The notes beneath the pieces are model-generated. The model saw only the letters and a program-made list of their open reading frames with translations. It was not told the origin of the DNA and did no database searches. Of a DNA stretch of 22,399 bases, positions 1 through 6,098 are shown in pieces. Numbering within the stretch: the first letter of the stretch is position 1; each line of letters opens with the position of its first letter. Position numbers and translations under genes: made by a program. Location of the stretch: the NCBI GenBank assembly GCA_016844295.1, contig JAENIV010000040.1, forward strand, positions 1-22,399, written 5' to 3'. The DNA comes from Candidatus Berkelbacteria bacterium. GTDB taxonomy: Bacteria > Patescibacteriota > UBA1384 > UBA12157 > JAENIV01.

Positions 1-1
1 T

Positions 2-331
2 AATGAATTTGCCGGAGGATCAAAGAACGATTATAAAATTCTTGTTGATTCTAACTTAGATTGGGGCCAAGATTTATATCGAATAAAACAATATATTGAT
101 AATCACAAAATTAGCGAAGGATATATTTACTATCCTTGGGATGGTGATTCGGCTTTAGAATATTACGGGATTAATTTAAAACCCTTGCCGGCAGACTACA
201 CCAATATTAAAGGCAAGGTCATTATTGCGGCGACCTATTATCAATATTTAAAACTTGACTGGATAAACAAATATCCATATGAGCAAATTACCCCAGGGGT
301 ATTTGTTTTCGATTTTGGGACCCCGAGTTGA
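2..331 (+). CDS. Membrane glycosyltransferase (GT39/PMT-like), C-terminal fragment
   Basis: The window opens inside this gene; 109 codons remain before the TGA at 329-331. The visible part reads NEFAGGSKNDYKILVDSNLD and then WGQDLYRIKQYI. The 'NE(F/L)AGG...DSNLDWGQDL' pattern is typical of the soluble C-terminal tail of large polytopic GT39-like (dolichyl-phosphate-mannose mannosyltransferase-like) proteins. Family members transfer a sugar from a polyprenyl-phosphate carrier on the outer face of the membrane. The membrane-spanning catalytic part lies upstream of the window and cannot be checked. The gene ends 41 bases before tRNA-Pro. The family call rests on motif recall. Confidence 0.75.
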   Translation, partial: NEFAGGSKNDYKILVDSNLDWGQDLYRIKQYIDNHKISEGYIYYPWDGDSALEYYGINLKPLPADYTNIKGKVIIAATYYQYLKLDWINKYPYEQITPGVFVFDFGTPS

Positions 332-372
332 TTTTTAGCAATTTTTCAGGTAAAATGTTAATATTAAGGTAT

Positions 373-448
<76 letters not shown>

Positions 449-479
449 ATGTTTACCTTGAGGAGTAAATATCGAATGG

Positions 480-553
480 GCGGGTATCGTATATAGGTAT
501 TATGCCACCCTTCCAAGGTGGAGAGACGGGTTCGATTCCCGTTACCCGCTCCA
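480..553 (+). tRNA. tRNA-Gly(UCC)
   Basis: Acceptor GCGGGTA pairs with TACCCGC. The anticodon stem CCACC/GGTGG encloses CTTCCAA (anticodon TCC). The T-arm is ACGGG TTCGATT CCCGT. Discriminator T is followed by an encoded CCA. It lies 31 bases after tRNA-Pro and probably shares its transcript. Confidence 0.97.
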
Positions 554-565
554 AGTATATCTTTT

Positions 566-797
566 GCCCCTTTATCTCATCAAATTAGAGCGCCATGTGG
601 AGTTTATCCCGTAAAATTTTGCGCCCGTAGCTCAGTGGATAGAGCGCTACGCTTCGGACGTAGAGGCCGGGGGTTCGAATCCCTTCGGGCGCGAAGCAAA
701 TTTACGGGAGACGTGGAGGAAATAGATTAGCAGCTTATCCCGAGTATAGTTTACCCCGAGTATTCTCGAGGGGAGGGAAATCCCTTAGGGCGCGCCA
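566..797 (+). pseudogene. Degenerate outer tRNA split by a nested tRNA-Arg(UCG)
   Basis: The 5' half runs from 566: acceptor GCCCCTT, D-stem CTC/GAG, then CCATG at 593-597. The 3' side has CGTGG at 712-716, which pairs fully with CCATG (one G-U), followed by an AGGAA variable loop. The 3' end at 787-797 is AGGGCGC, discriminator G and CCA. It pairs with the 5' acceptor in six of seven positions (one G-U, one C-C mismatch). Between the halves, TCCCGTAAA (607-615) pairs with TTTACGGGA (701-709), and this helix is capped by the intact tRNA-Arg. The T-arm is degenerate and preceded by about 50 extra bases, including a CCCCGAG/CTCGAGGGG-type hairpin. I infer a tRNA gene disrupted at its anticodon loop; independent tRNA fragments are the alternative. 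Confidence 0.45.
621..693 (+). tRNA. tRNA-Arg(UCG)
   Basis: Acceptor GCGCCCG pairs with CGGGCGC. D-arm is GCTC/GAGC with GTGGATA in the loop. Anticodon stem CTACG/CGTAG encloses CTTCGGA (anticodon TCG). The T-loop is TTCGAAT. Discriminator is G and no CCA is encoded. It is flanked by the complementary arms 607-619 and 698-709, which place it at the tip of a long helix. Confidence 0.95.
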
Positions 798-816
798 GTT
801 TAGTATAATAGGTATC

Positions 817-845
817 TTGACAACTAAACAGCTGTTCGATACCAT
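817..845 (+). promoter_or_regulatory. Candidate sigma70 promoter for the HTH/LAGLIDADG-like gene
   Basis: TTGACA at 817-822 is a perfect -35 box. It is followed by a 17-base spacer and TACCAT at 840-845 as a weaker -10. Transcription would start near 851-853, essentially at the ATG at 852, suggesting a leaderless mRNA. The start is inferred from spacing only. Confidence 0.45.
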
Positions 846-851
846 GGAGAT

Positions 852-1529
852 ATGAGATATCCTCTAGAATTTAAAGAAAAAGTGATTGTTTCTCGTCAAG
901 AAGGTCTTTCTTATAATGAAATTTGCCAAAAATTCCAAATTTCAAAGAGTACCGTTTCGTTGTGGTGTCGAAATGTGAAACTATCAGCAAAGAAAGTGCA
1001 AAGACTTATTAAAAAGGTGGAGTCTAATTGGGTTTATGCGGCTCAGGCAAGGCGTGAGAAAGGGGTTTTACATCGACAACAAATCGTTAGTCAGGCCGCA
1101 TTGGAGATTAAAAAATTATCAAAAAAGGATATTTTCTTCATCGGATTAGCATTGTATTGGGGTGAAGGTACTAAAATTGATGGAGATGTTGCTTTCTCGA
1201 ATTCTGATCCTGAAACAATTCGATTGATAATGAGATTTTTCAGAGAATCATGCGGGGTAATCGAAAAAAAGTTTCGAGGGAGAATGTTTATTCACAGTCA
1301 AATAAAGCATAAAGACAATATGTCGGAACAAAAAGCATTAAGATTTTGGTCAAGTTTGACTAAAATTCCGCTATCCCGATTTCATAGAACCAATTTTTAT
1401 CAAAACAAGTCAACAAGTTTCAAACGTGGTAAAATAATGATGTATGGGACATTAATGGTGAGGGTGATGGATGCGGATTTGCATCGAAAAATAATGGGGT
1501 GGATTCAGGGAGTAGTTAGTAAAATATAA
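852..1529 (+). CDS. HTH domain plus LAGLIDADG-like domain protein
   Basis: A 225-residue basic protein. Residues about 5-40 form a transposase/resolvase-like helix-turn-helix (EGLSYNEICQKFQISKSTVSLW). Residues about 94-130 contain FFIGLALYWGEGTK and then SNSDPETIRLIMRFF. This resembles the core helix and following strands of LAGLIDADG-type folds found in WhiA-like proteins and homing endonucleases, and I recall related 'LYW(G/A)EG...SNSDP' proteins as uncharacterised. The region between is a basic helix that could contact DNA or RNA. It sits between tRNA-Arg(UCG) with its relic and tRNA-His, a typical place for mobile or homing-type genes. No catalytic activity can be shown from the sequence. 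The start at 852 has GGAG just upstream but may be leaderless. Confidence 0.6.
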   Translation: MRYPLEFKEKVIVSRQEGLSYNEICQKFQISKSTVSLWCRNVKLSAKKVQRLIKKVESNWVYAAQARREKGVLHRQQIVSQAALEIKKLSKKDIFFIGLALYWGEGTKIDGDVAFSNSDPETIRLIMRFFRESCGVIEKKFRGRMFIHSQIKHKDNMSEQKALRFWSSLTKIPLSRFHRTNFYQNKSTSFKRGKIMMYGTLMVRVMDADLHRKIMGWIQGVVSKI

Positions 1530-1532
1530 TAT

Positions 1533-1607
1533 GGCGGCCATAGTTTAACGGCAAAACTGCAGTTTGTGGTACTGCTAATAGCGGTTCGATTCCGCTTGGT
1601 CGCCCCA
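1533..1607 (+). tRNA. tRNA-His(GUG)
   Basis: G at position -1 (1533) pairs with C73, the bacterial tRNA-His hallmark. Acceptor GCGGCCA pairs with TGGTCGC. Anticodon stem GCAGT/ACTGC encloses TTGTGGT (anticodon GTG). The T-arm is AGCGG TTCGATT CCGCT. CCA is encoded. Confidence 0.96.
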
Positions 1608-1639
1608 GAAATTATTTCAATTTTATATGTATCTAAACA

Positions 1640-1739
1640 GTCGCGCGCCTGCCCCGCATATGACGCACGGCGTGACAGAATGTAATTCTGTAAGCCAGTA
1701 AGTCATTGTGCTGGGGTTCGAATCGCGTCAGCGACCCCA
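1640..1739 (+). pseudogene. tRNA-Tyr-like relic
   Basis: A perfect five-pair anticodon arm ACAGA/TCTGT encloses ATGTAAT (anticodon GTA, Tyr). It is followed by a long variable region of about 20 bases, as in class II tRNAs, a canonical GGTTCGAATC T-loop core and a CCA-like end. GTCGC at 1640 pairs with GCGAC at 1731-1735. The T-stem has only two of five pairs, the acceptor is interrupted after five pairs, the D region is about nine bases too long and the discriminator would be C. It is best read as a decayed or foreign tRNA. Its 3' end begins the direct repeat found again at 2317 and 3080. Confidence 0.5.
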
Positions 1740-1756
1740 ACTTTTTAACAGGTTTG
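1727..1756 (+). repeat. Direct repeat 1 at the 3' end of the tRNA-Tyr-like relic
   Basis: GTCAG, CGACCCCAAC and TTTTTAACAGGTTTG recur nearly identically at 2317-2350, and in shortened form at 3080-3098. The similarity of copies 1 and 2 continues more weakly up to the start codon of the following gene (ACCCTGATGCGAATATAACT versus ACCCTAACGCGATTAGAACT). A tRNA 3' end repeated on both sides of inserted genes is what tRNA-targeted integration leaves behind. Confidence 0.7.
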
Positions 1757-1801
1757 CAAACCGCATAACCCTGATGCGAATATAACTATATGGGAGGGAT
1801 C

Positions 1802-2182
1802 ATGAAAAAATCAATTAAATTAGGACTAATAGTGTTAGTAGCGATAGTAATCGGATTAGTTGTCTATGTCATAATTATGCTTAATATAAAGGGTCCTTAT
1901 GTGGCACTAGTCCAACCGGGCTCACCTGGAGCAGTGGTTGGCTTCCATGGCGGTGATCAGATCGTTTCTACTAATGGACAACGAGTCAAAACATCGCAAG
2001 AATTTATCGGAGTAGTTAATAGTAATGCCGGAAAAAACATGGAAGTGGTTTTTTACCGAGGTTTCACGAAGATGAAAGTGACAGTAAAACCATCTATGGA
2101 ACTGTTGCCTGGAGGGGGAAGATTAGGAATAGCTCTAACTGACGAATCCATAGTGGATATGTATAGGAAAGTCAGAGATTAA
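1802..2182 (+). CDS. Membrane-anchored stand-alone PDZ protein
   Basis: The start is taken at 1802 because GGGAGGG lies just upstream; the ATG at 1790 has no such site. The 126-residue product has an N-terminal membrane segment (residues about 5-28, after MKKSIK), then one PDZ domain (PYVALVQPGSPGAVVGFHGG, DQIVSTNGQRV) and a tail ending GRLGIALTDESIVDMY. The PDZ sequence and the GRLGIAL tail resemble the internal part of M50 site-2 proteases (RseP type). No HExxH or LDG zinc motif is present, so it is a binding module rather than a protease. It may be an adaptor for envelope proteins or the remains of a protease gene. It is the first gene of the repeat-separated cassette region. Confidence 0.65.
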   Translation: MKKSIKLGLIVLVAIVIGLVVYVIIMLNIKGPYVALVQPGSPGAVVGFHGGDQIVSTNGQRVKTSQEFIGVVNSNAGKNMEVVFYRGFTKMKVTVKPSMELLPGGGRLGIALTDESIVDMYRKVRD

Positions 2183-2198
2183 GAGATCCGAAATTAAA

Positions 2199-2213
2199 TT
2201 GAAGTATCTTCAA
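2199..2213 (+). terminator. Short hairpin after the PDZ gene
   Basis: TTGAAG-TAT-CTTCAA forms a perfect six-pair stem 17 bases after the stop codon. There is no U-tract after it, so termination is only a possibility. Confidence 0.25.
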
Positions 2214-2230
2214 TCAAAACCAAATTCTGT

Positions 2231-2335
2231 TTAACCTTATTCCAATAAGCCGTATCGTTTAATAAAATTATAACGTGGCGAGACCACGATATATCGCCCT
2301 TGGGCGTTATAAGTTTGTCAGTAACACGACCCCAA
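2231..2335 (+). repeat. Palindromic spacer repeat, copy A
   Basis: This segment matches 2990-3098 over about 105 bases, with conserved blocks TAAAATTATAAC, CACGATATATCG (CACCGATATATCG in copy B), TATAAGTTTGTCAG and TAACACGACCCCAA. TTATAACG and CGTTATAA are complementary arms around an inner GGCGA/TCGCC pair. The two copies differ inside the arms in a way that partly keeps pairing (CGTTATAA here, CGCTATAA in copy B). The layout recalls an integron attC site, but the canonical core sites are not found. Confidence 0.7.
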
Positions 2336-2350
2336 CTTTTAACAGGTTTG
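2317..2350 (+). repeat. Direct repeat 2
   Basis: GTCAGTAACACGACCCCAAC followed by TTTTAACAGGTTTG; second copy of the repeat at 1727-1756. With that copy it brackets the PDZ gene. Confidence 0.7.
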
Positions 2351-2392
2351 TGAAGTGTAGTACCCTAACGCGATTAGAACTTTAAAGGCAAT

Positions 2393-2959
2393 ATGAAAAA
2401 AATTATTTTTGTTCACGGTTATACTTCTTCGCCGAGAAAGAAAAAATATCAAATTATATCCAAAGAACTAACAAAGCTTAATATCCCATGTTCAATGCCT
2501 CAATTGCCAGGTGGTGAACATTCTAAAAGTGACGAATGGCTAAATATAATAAATAGGGAAGTTGAATTATCTAATATGCCTGTCGTGCTAATTGGTCATA
2601 GTTTGGGAACTAGAGCAGCTCTTTTATATTTAGATAAATTTAATCAAAAAGTAGATACAGTTATTTTAATTGCCTCATTTAATAATAACGTTGAAGAGAA
2701 CCGAGAACGAAAAAATGGAAATTATAATAGTTTTTGGGAATATAAGCTAGACATTGATAAAATAAAAAAATTGGCAAATAAATTTGTAGTGGTTCATTCT
2801 AAGGATGATAATTCAATTAATTATCAGCAAGGGGTTGAAATCGCGAATGATCTCGGCGCTGAACTTATTACTTACGATGATTTCCAACATTTTAGCGGTG
2901 AAGAAAATGCCGAAAAAAATGCTGCAGAATGGTTAAAAATTATTAAACGTTATTTATAA
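2393..2959 (+). CDS. Alpha/beta hydrolase, RBBP9/YdeN family
   Basis: The 188-residue protein begins with the oxyanion-strand motif IIFVHGYTSSP (residues 4-14). It carries the nucleophile elbow GHSLG (Ser at about residue 69), an acid in VVHSKDD (about 135-140) and the catalytic His in QHFSGEEN (about 165). The full Ser-Asp-His triad is therefore present and the length is normal for the RBBP9-like serine hydrolases. The substrate is unknown; the protein is cytoplasmic, having no signal peptide. AAAGG precedes the ATG at 2393. The gene lies between two copies of the palindromic spacer, suggesting that it was acquired as a unit. Confidence 0.85.
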   Translation: MKKIIFVHGYTSSPRKKKYQIISKELTKLNIPCSMPQLPGGEHSKSDEWLNIINREVELSNMPVVLIGHSLGTRAALLYLDKFNQKVDTVILIASFNNNVEENRERKNGNYNSFWEYKLDIDKIKKLANKFVVVHSKDDNSINYQQGVEIANDLGAELITYDDFQHFSGEENAEKNAAEWLKIIKRYL

Positions 2960-2989
2960 GAGTTGGTTTTAACATTTTCTAGAAGTGCA

Positions 2990-3098
2990 TTGACTTTGTT
3001 CCAGTAGATCGTGTCGTTAAGTAAAATTATAACAGCGCAAAGCACCGATATATCGTTTTTATTAAAACGCTATAAGTTTGTCAGTAACACGACCCCAA
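2990..3098 (+). repeat. Palindromic spacer repeat, copy B
   Basis: Second copy of the 2231-2335 element. It can fold as a long imperfect hairpin: TCGTGT pairs with ACACGA at the base, TTATA with TATAA in the middle and GCG with CGC near the top, with unpaired bases between. It ends in direct repeat 3 (3080-3098), immediately before the next coding region. Confidence 0.7.
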
Positions 3099-3103
3099 AA
3101 TTT

Positions 3104-3298
3104 ATGGAAGATGAATTAAGTACTAAAGCAAAAATTGCGTTGGATAAGCGCGAGTTATCTTATCTTTTAGGAATGATAGACATTGATCTAAGATATTCTA
3201 AGGATAAAGAAAATATTGGTAGCAATAAAAGACTTTTTCAGCACTTAAAAGAAGAGTTAGATAGACTTATAAAAAGGAGGGATAATTTTAAGTTATAG
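3104..3298 (+). CDS. Small charged helical protein, unknown
   Basis: The reading frame is open from 3011, but that part lies in the spacer repeat, so I place the start at the ATG at 3104, just after the repeat. The product is 64 residues (MEDELSTKAKIALDKRELSY...), rich in Lys, Glu and Leu and likely a helical hairpin or coiled coil. No clear ribosome-binding site precedes 3104. I do not recognise a family. Its last codons contain AGGAGGG (3275-3281), which probably serves the overlapping glycoside hydrolase gene. It is the third gene of the repeat-separated array. Confidence 0.45.
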   Translation: MEDELSTKAKIALDKRELSYLLGMIDIDLRYSKDKENIGSNKRLFQHLKEELDRLIKRRDNFKL

Positions 3299-4801
3299 GT
3301 TAGCAAGATATATTGTTGTGGCAATAACTATTATTTTATTGCCGTTATTAAGTTATTTGATCTCATCTGATTTTTATAATAAATACAATTCCTCGTTTAT
3401 TCCGATAGCCAGCGCCGCCAGTACTGGTGATTTTGGGGCGGTCAGTTTCGTTTCCTCACTTCCAAATAATTCTAATAAGCAAACGATAGTTTCTGAAATG
3501 TCAAAATTGGGCGTTGGTTGGGCAAGGGAAGAATATACATATTCAGGCAGCATCGATTTTGCTCCATACGACGCAGCCTACTCTAAACTGCATGCCGCCA
3601 ATTTAAATATATTAGGACTGCTAACATATTCATCCGGAGTATCTCACGCCCAATGGAGAAGTTATGTTAGTTCAGTTGTAAATCACTTTAGTGGTGTTAC
3701 TGCTTGGGAGATTATGAATGAAGCCGACAATTATTTAGCGCCGGCCGATTATGTGGCTTATTTAAAAGAAGCGCATGATATCATTAAAGCCAAAAACTCA
3801 GGGGCAACAGTTGTTTTGAGCGGAATCACGGCTCGGGTGGAGTCGCCTAATTTTTGGAATGGTGTTTCGGCCGCCGGTGGTTGGGGGTATTTTGATGTAG
3901 CAGGTTTACATATTTTTCATGATGGCGATCCTAGCCAAGATAGTTATAATAACGGAAGTTTAGGGGAAGAAGTTGAGCATGCGATTGATAGTATTAATCA
4001 AAATGGCGGTGGCAAAAGTATTTGGGTAACCGAATTCGGCTGGGATTCTAATGCTTTTGGGACTGATAATCAGGCAAGTTGGCTCTCGCGGGGTCTCGAA
4101 ACCATCCACAGTTATTCAGAGGTAGGAAAAATATTTGTTTTTAGGATGTTCGAGCAAGGTAATGGTTTTGGACTTTTAAATTCAAGTTTTGCCGAAAAGC
4201 CCTCATTTAATGCGGTCAAAGATGCTATAAGCCGAATTATAAGTGGCCAATCTGTTTCGCAGCCAGTAGATGAGCCCCAAAGCGAATCCGTAGAAGAATC
4301 TACCACCCCTCAAGTAGTCGTCAATAAAGAAAATTCGTCAGTGCGTTTAGACACGCTTGAAAATCTTGCAAATGGCCAAAAAAATTATCGTATTGTCGTA
4401 TTGGTAAAAGACGAAAACGGCAGCGTATTAACAAGCGTCAAACCGAAAATTATTATTGATGGTGGTCCGTCAGACTTAACCGCTTAACCGATTTTGTGCT
4501 AGTCGGCAATGAGTGGTTCGCTTATCTTACATCAAAAGTGAAAGGCGAATATACTGCCAAAATCTCAGCCGGAGGCCAAGCGCTAGAAACATTAAAAATT
4601 TCATTTAGCAATATTACTACACCACCATCTAAGATTTCTCCTTCGGCCAGTCCTTCCAGCAGTGTGAAGGTAGTATCAAAAAAGACCTCTATATCTTTTA
4701 TACTTTTTTACGTAATTAGCGGCGTAGTTATAATAGGACTATTTGTTTTCCTTTATTTTAGGCGCCGGGCCAAAAGTTTTTTACACACCGGTTCCAAATA
4801 A
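3285..4801 (+). pseudogene. Secreted, membrane-anchored clan-A glycoside hydrolase, frame broken by an 8-bp duplication
   Basis: The N-terminus is a basic stretch (SYRLAR), a hydrophobic segment and an ASAAS cleavage-like site. A TIM-barrel domain of the GH39/GH5-like clan A follows, with the acid/base glutamate in WEIMNEAD and the nucleophile in IWVTEFGW. Next come a Ser/Glu/Pro linker and an Ig-like domain, then a second frame with the rest of that domain, a Pro/Ser linker, a membrane helix and RRRAK. The frame breaks inside a perfect tandem duplication of CTTAACCG (4475-4490). Removing one copy restores DLTDFVLVGNEW and one continuous 492-codon frame from 3318. The first in-frame GTG is 3318, but the signal-peptide charges lie upstream and AGGAGGG precedes ATT at 3285, so the start is uncertain. 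A truncated, still secreted enzyme could be made without the anchor. Confidence 0.8.
4475..4490 (+). repeat. 8-bp perfect tandem duplication in the glycoside hydrolase gene
   Basis: CTTAACCG occurs twice head to tail. It introduces TAA at 4485-4487 in the upstream frame. Deleting eight bases restores the frame exactly. Confidence 0.95.
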
Positions 4802-4941
4802 TATTGGCAGATTTGGATCAAATTATCCTGTAACCAGTTTCTAATATCATTGATCGATGAGATCCAGTATCAAAGAAAGAAAAATGAATACGAAAGTAAA
4901 GATTGAACTAGGCAAACAATAATTAGGCTATCTATTTATAT

Positions 4942-5098
4942 CTTTTATGGAAGAAATAGCGATAAAAAAATCACCGATTTCGAAATTTGTGCTAAAAAAT
5001 ATCCCGTGATGGAAATATACCCCGAGCAGTGCCGAACTAAAGATGGTAGGGCGTTTACTAAAAGTTATCCATCCGGTGCTGAAAATTTGACAGAATGA
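4942..5098 (+). pseudogene. Relic of a small Cys-motif protein ('PVMExYPxQCR')
   Basis: One frame across this otherwise gene-free stretch reads FYGRNSDKKITDFEICAKKY, then PVMEIYPEQCRTKDGRAFTK, and stops at TGA (5096-5098). I recall the C...PVMExYPxQCRxxDGxxF pattern as a recurrent C-terminal motif of small secreted proteins in Patescibacteria. No start codon or signal peptide lies in the same frame, and the upstream part (4802-4941) holds nothing recognisable, so this is likely a 5'-eroded gene. The family identification is from memory. Confidence 0.4.
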
Positions 5099-5144
5099 TT
5101 TTAGTTTTGTCATCGTATCTGATATAGTTATTAAGAGATACTTG

Positions 5145-5643
5145 ATGGCAAGGATTGGCTATTTCAAGGCCAAAATTGAAGATTTTGATAAGTTCTATGA
5201 TTTTTTTAGTGATTCGACAAAAGATCTTTTTGCTAATGAATACGGTAGTAATACAATCGCCTATTTTTTAGCACATTCGGATTCGAAAACTAATATTAAA
5301 AAATCTTTCAGGCAAGGACTAGTATTAACCGCCCGTGACGATAATAATATCGTCGGTTATATTGTTATCCGAGAAAAACCAGAGGATAAGTTGGATTGTG
5401 GTTAAAAAAGAATATTGGGGCCAAGGTATTGCCACTAAGATGCTAGAATATATTCGAAAAGAAGCCTTAAAAAGAGGAGTTCATTGTCTGATGTTGCTTA
5501 CGGATAAAATTCATGTCGGTTTCTATCACAAACAAGGGTTCACCCTGCTCGGATGTAATCCCAGGGGTTATTATGGGGTCCCGGATTATTGGTTTTATAA
5601 AATAATCCGAGAACCGAGAGAAGAAAATTTTCTTCGAGATTAG
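5145..5643 (+). pseudogene. GNAT acetyltransferase, frameshifted
   Basis: The first frame (from ATG 5145) gives the N-terminal part up to GYIVIREKPEDKL. A second frame continues WIVVKKEYWGQGIATKMLEY and runs to TAG at 5643. The second part holds the acetyl-CoA-binding motif (Q/RxxGxG/A type, YWGQGIAT) and the FYHKQGF segment typical of the GNAT fold. Removing one T near 5392 (AAG TTG GAT to AAG TGG ATT) joins the halves as EDKWIVVKKEYWGQG. Total length is that of an ordinary single-domain GNAT protein, and the substrate cannot be inferred. A sequencing error of one base would give the same picture. Confidence 0.75.
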
Positions 5644-5664
5644 GTAAAAACTTTCAACTTAAGG

Positions 5665-5670
5665 TATAAT
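5665..5670 (+). promoter_or_regulatory. -10 box of the signalling operon
   Basis: A perfect TATAAT stands 44 bases before the first response-regulator start. No good -35 hexamer is visible at 16-18 bases upstream. Confidence 0.45.
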
Positions 5671-5713
5671 AAATATATAAATTGCAAATGATAATTTTGT
5701 TATTGGAGGTAAG

Positions 5714-6082
5714 ATGGCTAAAAAAATATTGATAGTCGAAGACGAAAAACCGATCGCTAATGCCCTATTTAATAAGCTCAAAAGCGAGGGGTTTGAGCCC
5801 AAAATGGTAATTAATGGGCAGGAAGCACTAGATATTTTAGCCCAAGAAAAATTCGATTTAATTCTACTTGATCTGATGATGCCGATTGTTAATGGTTTTG
5901 AAGTATTAAAAAAAATGAAAGATTTAAATAATACTGCGCCTGTAATCGTACTTTCGAACTTAGGTCAAGAGGAGGACGTACAGAAAGCTATGGAAATGGG
6001 GGCGAAAAACTTTTTCGTCAAAGCCGACACACCGTTAATAGAAGTTATTAACCAAATAAATCATGCTTTGGAATTGGTCTGA
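5714..6082 (+). CDS. Single-domain response regulator (REC only)
   Basis: A 122-residue stand-alone receiver. It has acidic residues E9-D10-E11, the phosphoacceptor D53 in LLDLMMP, S81 in VLSN and K103 in FVKAD, all the residues needed for phosphotransfer. There is no output domain, so it must act by protein contact or as a phosphate shuttle, like CheY or Spo0F. GGAGG at 5705-5709 gives a good start at ATG 5714. It is the first gene of an operon with a histidine kinase and two more REC proteins. Confidence 0.93.
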   Translation: MAKKILIVEDEKPIANALFNKLKSEGFEPKMVINGQEALDILAQEKFDLILLDLMMPIVNGFEVLKKMKDLNNTAPVIVLSNLGQEEDVQKAMEMGAKNFFVKADTPLIEVINQINHALELV

Positions 6083-6098
6083 TCAAAAAAAGAAAAAT

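Noticed and set aside
518..730. 70-residue ORF over the tRNA-Gly/tRNA-Arg region
   Set aside because: It is the translation of tRNA genes and their flanks and has no protein-like features.
2231..3098. True integron attC sites
   Set aside because: The layout is similar, but GTTRRRY/RYYYAAC core sites are not found at the expected ends and no integrase is in the window. Kept only as an architectural comparison.
2231..3098. Spacer copies A and B as tRNA genes
   Set aside because: Although about 90 bases long and ending in CCCCA, they lack an anticodon arm with a 7-base loop and any TTCGA T-loop.
3011..3103. Longer start for the small helical protein
   Set aside because: This part lies in the palindromic spacer repeat, which also occurs elsewhere in a different context.
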